This document shows positions 14,062 through 15,007 of a stretch of DNA of 15,007 bases, one piece after another. A program made the position numbers and the translations under genes. The stretch covers positions 1-15,007 of the forward strand of contig CAIZOZ010000209.1 in assembly GCA_903934745.1 (NCBI GenBank), written 5' to 3'. The notes under the pieces are model-generated. The model was not told the DNA's origin. It did no database searches and saw only the letters and a program-made list of their open reading frames with translations. Every line of letters begins with the position of its first letter. Position 1 is the first letter of the stretch. This stretch comes from an uncultured cyanobacterium. GTDB lineage: Bacteria > Cyanobacteriota > Cyanobacteriia > PCC-6307 > Cyanobiaceae.

Positions 14062-14535
14062 TCAGAAGCGGGCCCGCTGCTCACGGTCAGCGCTACCGCC
14101 CCGCAAACTCTGCAGCCAGGTGGCCAGGTCCTGGCCCTGTTGCTGCTCTTCGGTCCACAGGGCACGAAAAAAAGCGGCGTTGTCAGCGTCGCCAATCAGC
14201 AGCGCAAAGCGCACGGCGTCGCCATAGAGCTGAATCAGGTCGTGCTCAAGAACCCCATTGAGGCTCAGAAGGCCGACCAGATCAGCGGCATGCTGCACCG
14301 GCCGCAGCTGGGAGGCGGCCGGTGCCACCCCCAGAGCCAGCATGCGTTGCACCAGGCGCTCCGCATGCTGCAGCTCACTGACCGTTTCCTGGCGGAAACG
14401 GACCGCCGCATCGCCATCACCCCAGAGCTCCACCAGGGAGGCCTGGGTCATGTACTGCTGCACAGCGGTCAGTTCCAGGCTCAGGGCGCGGCCCAGAAAT
14501 CCCAGGATCCGCGGATGCACGGCAGCGATGGCCAT
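14062..14535 (-). CDS. Bacterioferritin-like protein of the alpha-carboxysome locus
   Basis: A 157-residue four-helix ferritin-like protein. Probable diiron-site residues are Glu21 (SLELTAVQQY), Glu54 and His57 (SELQHAERL), Glu97 (VLEHDLIQLY) and Glu129 or Glu130 (TEEQQQ). In bacterioferritin the last Glu is followed by Exx-His; here the matching position appears to be Gln133, so the site may be altered. No Met equivalent to the Bfr haem ligand could be assigned with confidence. The ATG overlaps the stop of the shell-protein gene (TGATG). Genes of this type are regularly found in alpha-carboxysome clusters, and their role is not established. Confidence 0.85.
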   Translation of the reverse strand: MAIAAVHPRILGFLGRALSLELTAVQQYMTQASLVELWGDGDAAVRFRQETVSELQHAERLVQRMLALGVAPAASQLRPVQHAADLVGLLSLNGVLEHDLIQLYGDAVRFALLIGDADNAAFFRALWTEEQQQGQDLATWLQSLRGGSADREQRARF

Positions 14536-14957
14536 CAGAGACGACGGATCACGCCGCTGGCGGCGATGGCGGGTTCAACTTCGCCATGGGGGCGGGCAAT
14601 GATGTGAGCAGCCACGAGGCCGTCGCCAACGCGTTCGCAGGCATCGGCACCAGCGCGCACGGCGGCATTCACCGCACCGGTTTCACCGCGCACCATCACG
14701 GTGACGTAGCCACCGCCGACGAATTCGCGAGCCACCAAGGTGACTTCAGCCGCTTTGGTCATGGCGTCTGCTGCTTCGATCGCCGGCACCAGACCCCGGG
14801 TTTCGCTCCTGCCGCGGGCGATGCCCGGTACGGAAGGTGCCATGGAGGACGATTGGGGGGAAGGGGATGGGGGTGGAGTGGAAGCGCCGGAGCCACCGCT
14901 GCGGCCGGAGGAGGCCGGGGCGCGGCGGGCGGCGGGCCGATTTGCGGCAGCGGCCAT
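14535..14957 (-). CDS. csoS1E: Carboxysome shell protein, BMC domain with N-terminal extension (CsoS1E-like), possibly partial
   Basis: The C-terminal 95 residues are a single BMC domain nearly identical in pattern to CsoS1: SETRGLVPAIEAADAMTKAA, the pore-lining FVGGG at 79-83, and RGETGAVNAAVRAGADACER. Such proteins form hexameric tiles of the alpha-carboxysome shell. Before the domain lie about 44 residues rich in Ala, Pro, Ser, Gly and Arg, absent from CsoS1A but typical of what is described for CsoS1E. The frame remains open to the right edge with the same composition and no other start codon in those 50 bp, so the gene may begin outside the window. An ATG at 14843 would give a plain CsoS1-length protein but has no Shine-Dalgarno. 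The symbol rests on the extension and on gene order. Confidence 0.8.
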   Translation of the reverse strand: MAAAANRPAARRAPASSGRSGGSGASTPPPSPSPQSSSMAPSVPGIARGRSETRGLVPAIEAADAMTKAAEVTLVAREFVGGGYVTVMVRGETGAVNAAVRAGADACERVGDGLVAAHIIARPHGEVEPAIAASGVIRRL

Positions 14958-15007
14958 CCGCGGCCCGGCCGAAGTCGGGCGGGCAGCGGGGGACTGGCGG
15001 CTGGCGG

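Noticed and set aside
11862..14261. 799-codon plus-strand open frame opposite ndhF4, the ferritin-like gene and part of ndhD4
   Set aside because: His/Gln/Gly-rich translation with no domain pattern; it is the antisense shadow of strong membrane-protein genes in GC-rich DNA.

Overview
The window looks like chromosome of an alpha-cyanobacterium of the Cyanobium / Synechococcus type. The case rests on a minus-strand gene run (csoS1-type shell protein, ferritin-like protein, ndhF4, ndhD4, chpX/cupB, acRAF, cbbX) that matches the downstream end of the alpha-carboxysome / CO2-concentrating locus of these organisms. High GC, a Ycf52-like acetyltransferase and at least eight copies of the cyanobacterial HIP1 octamer (GCGATCGC) agree with this. 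The genus assignment is inference.

Layout. Positions 1-188 hold the 3' end of an unidentified plus-strand gene whose stop overlaps the start of an ABC exporter half-transporter (188-1990). An alpha/beta hydrolase (2121-3008) and a GNAT acetyltransferase (3309-3836) are divergent. The 300-bp gap between them carries two different tandem repeats. From 6595 back to 3852 runs a minus-strand group: an HtrA/Deg serine protease with a lipoprotein-type signal, then two glycosyltransferase-like proteins of the TIGR04282 and TIGR04283 families. Only 59 bp from the protease start, dnaA (6655-8064) begins on the plus strand. From the right edge back to 8118 lies the carbon-concentration cluster.

How the CCM genes work together. 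NdhF4 and NdhD4 are the special membrane subunits of the CO2-uptake NDH-1 complex (NDH-1MS'), and ChpX/CupB is its CO2-hydration subunit; together they turn CO2 into cytosolic bicarbonate. The BMC-domain protein is a carboxysome shell component. acRAF, a pterin-dehydratase fold that has lost its catalytic histidines, is a Rubisco assembly factor. CbbX is an AAA+ Rubisco activase. The ferritin-like protein is a conserved passenger of alpha-carboxysome loci with no settled role. Two stop/start overlaps (csoS1-type/ferritin-like and ndhD4/chpX) and gaps of 10 and 29 nt indicate co-transcription. The only sizeable break is 133 bp before ndhF4, where an internal promoter could sit. The rest of the carboxysome operon (cbbLS, csoS2 and others) would lie beyond the right edge and is not visible.

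I did not find a wholly novel system. The points most worth a second look are the low-complexity N-terminal extension of the BMC protein, CbbX placed in what should be a form IA Rubisco locus, an Arg in place of a conserved proton-path His in NdhF4, the substituted ferroxidase ligand in the ferritin-like protein, the predicted lipoprotein HtrA divergent from dnaA, and the tandem repeats at 3044-3217. No tRNA, rRNA, CRISPR, insertion sequence or phage gene was seen.
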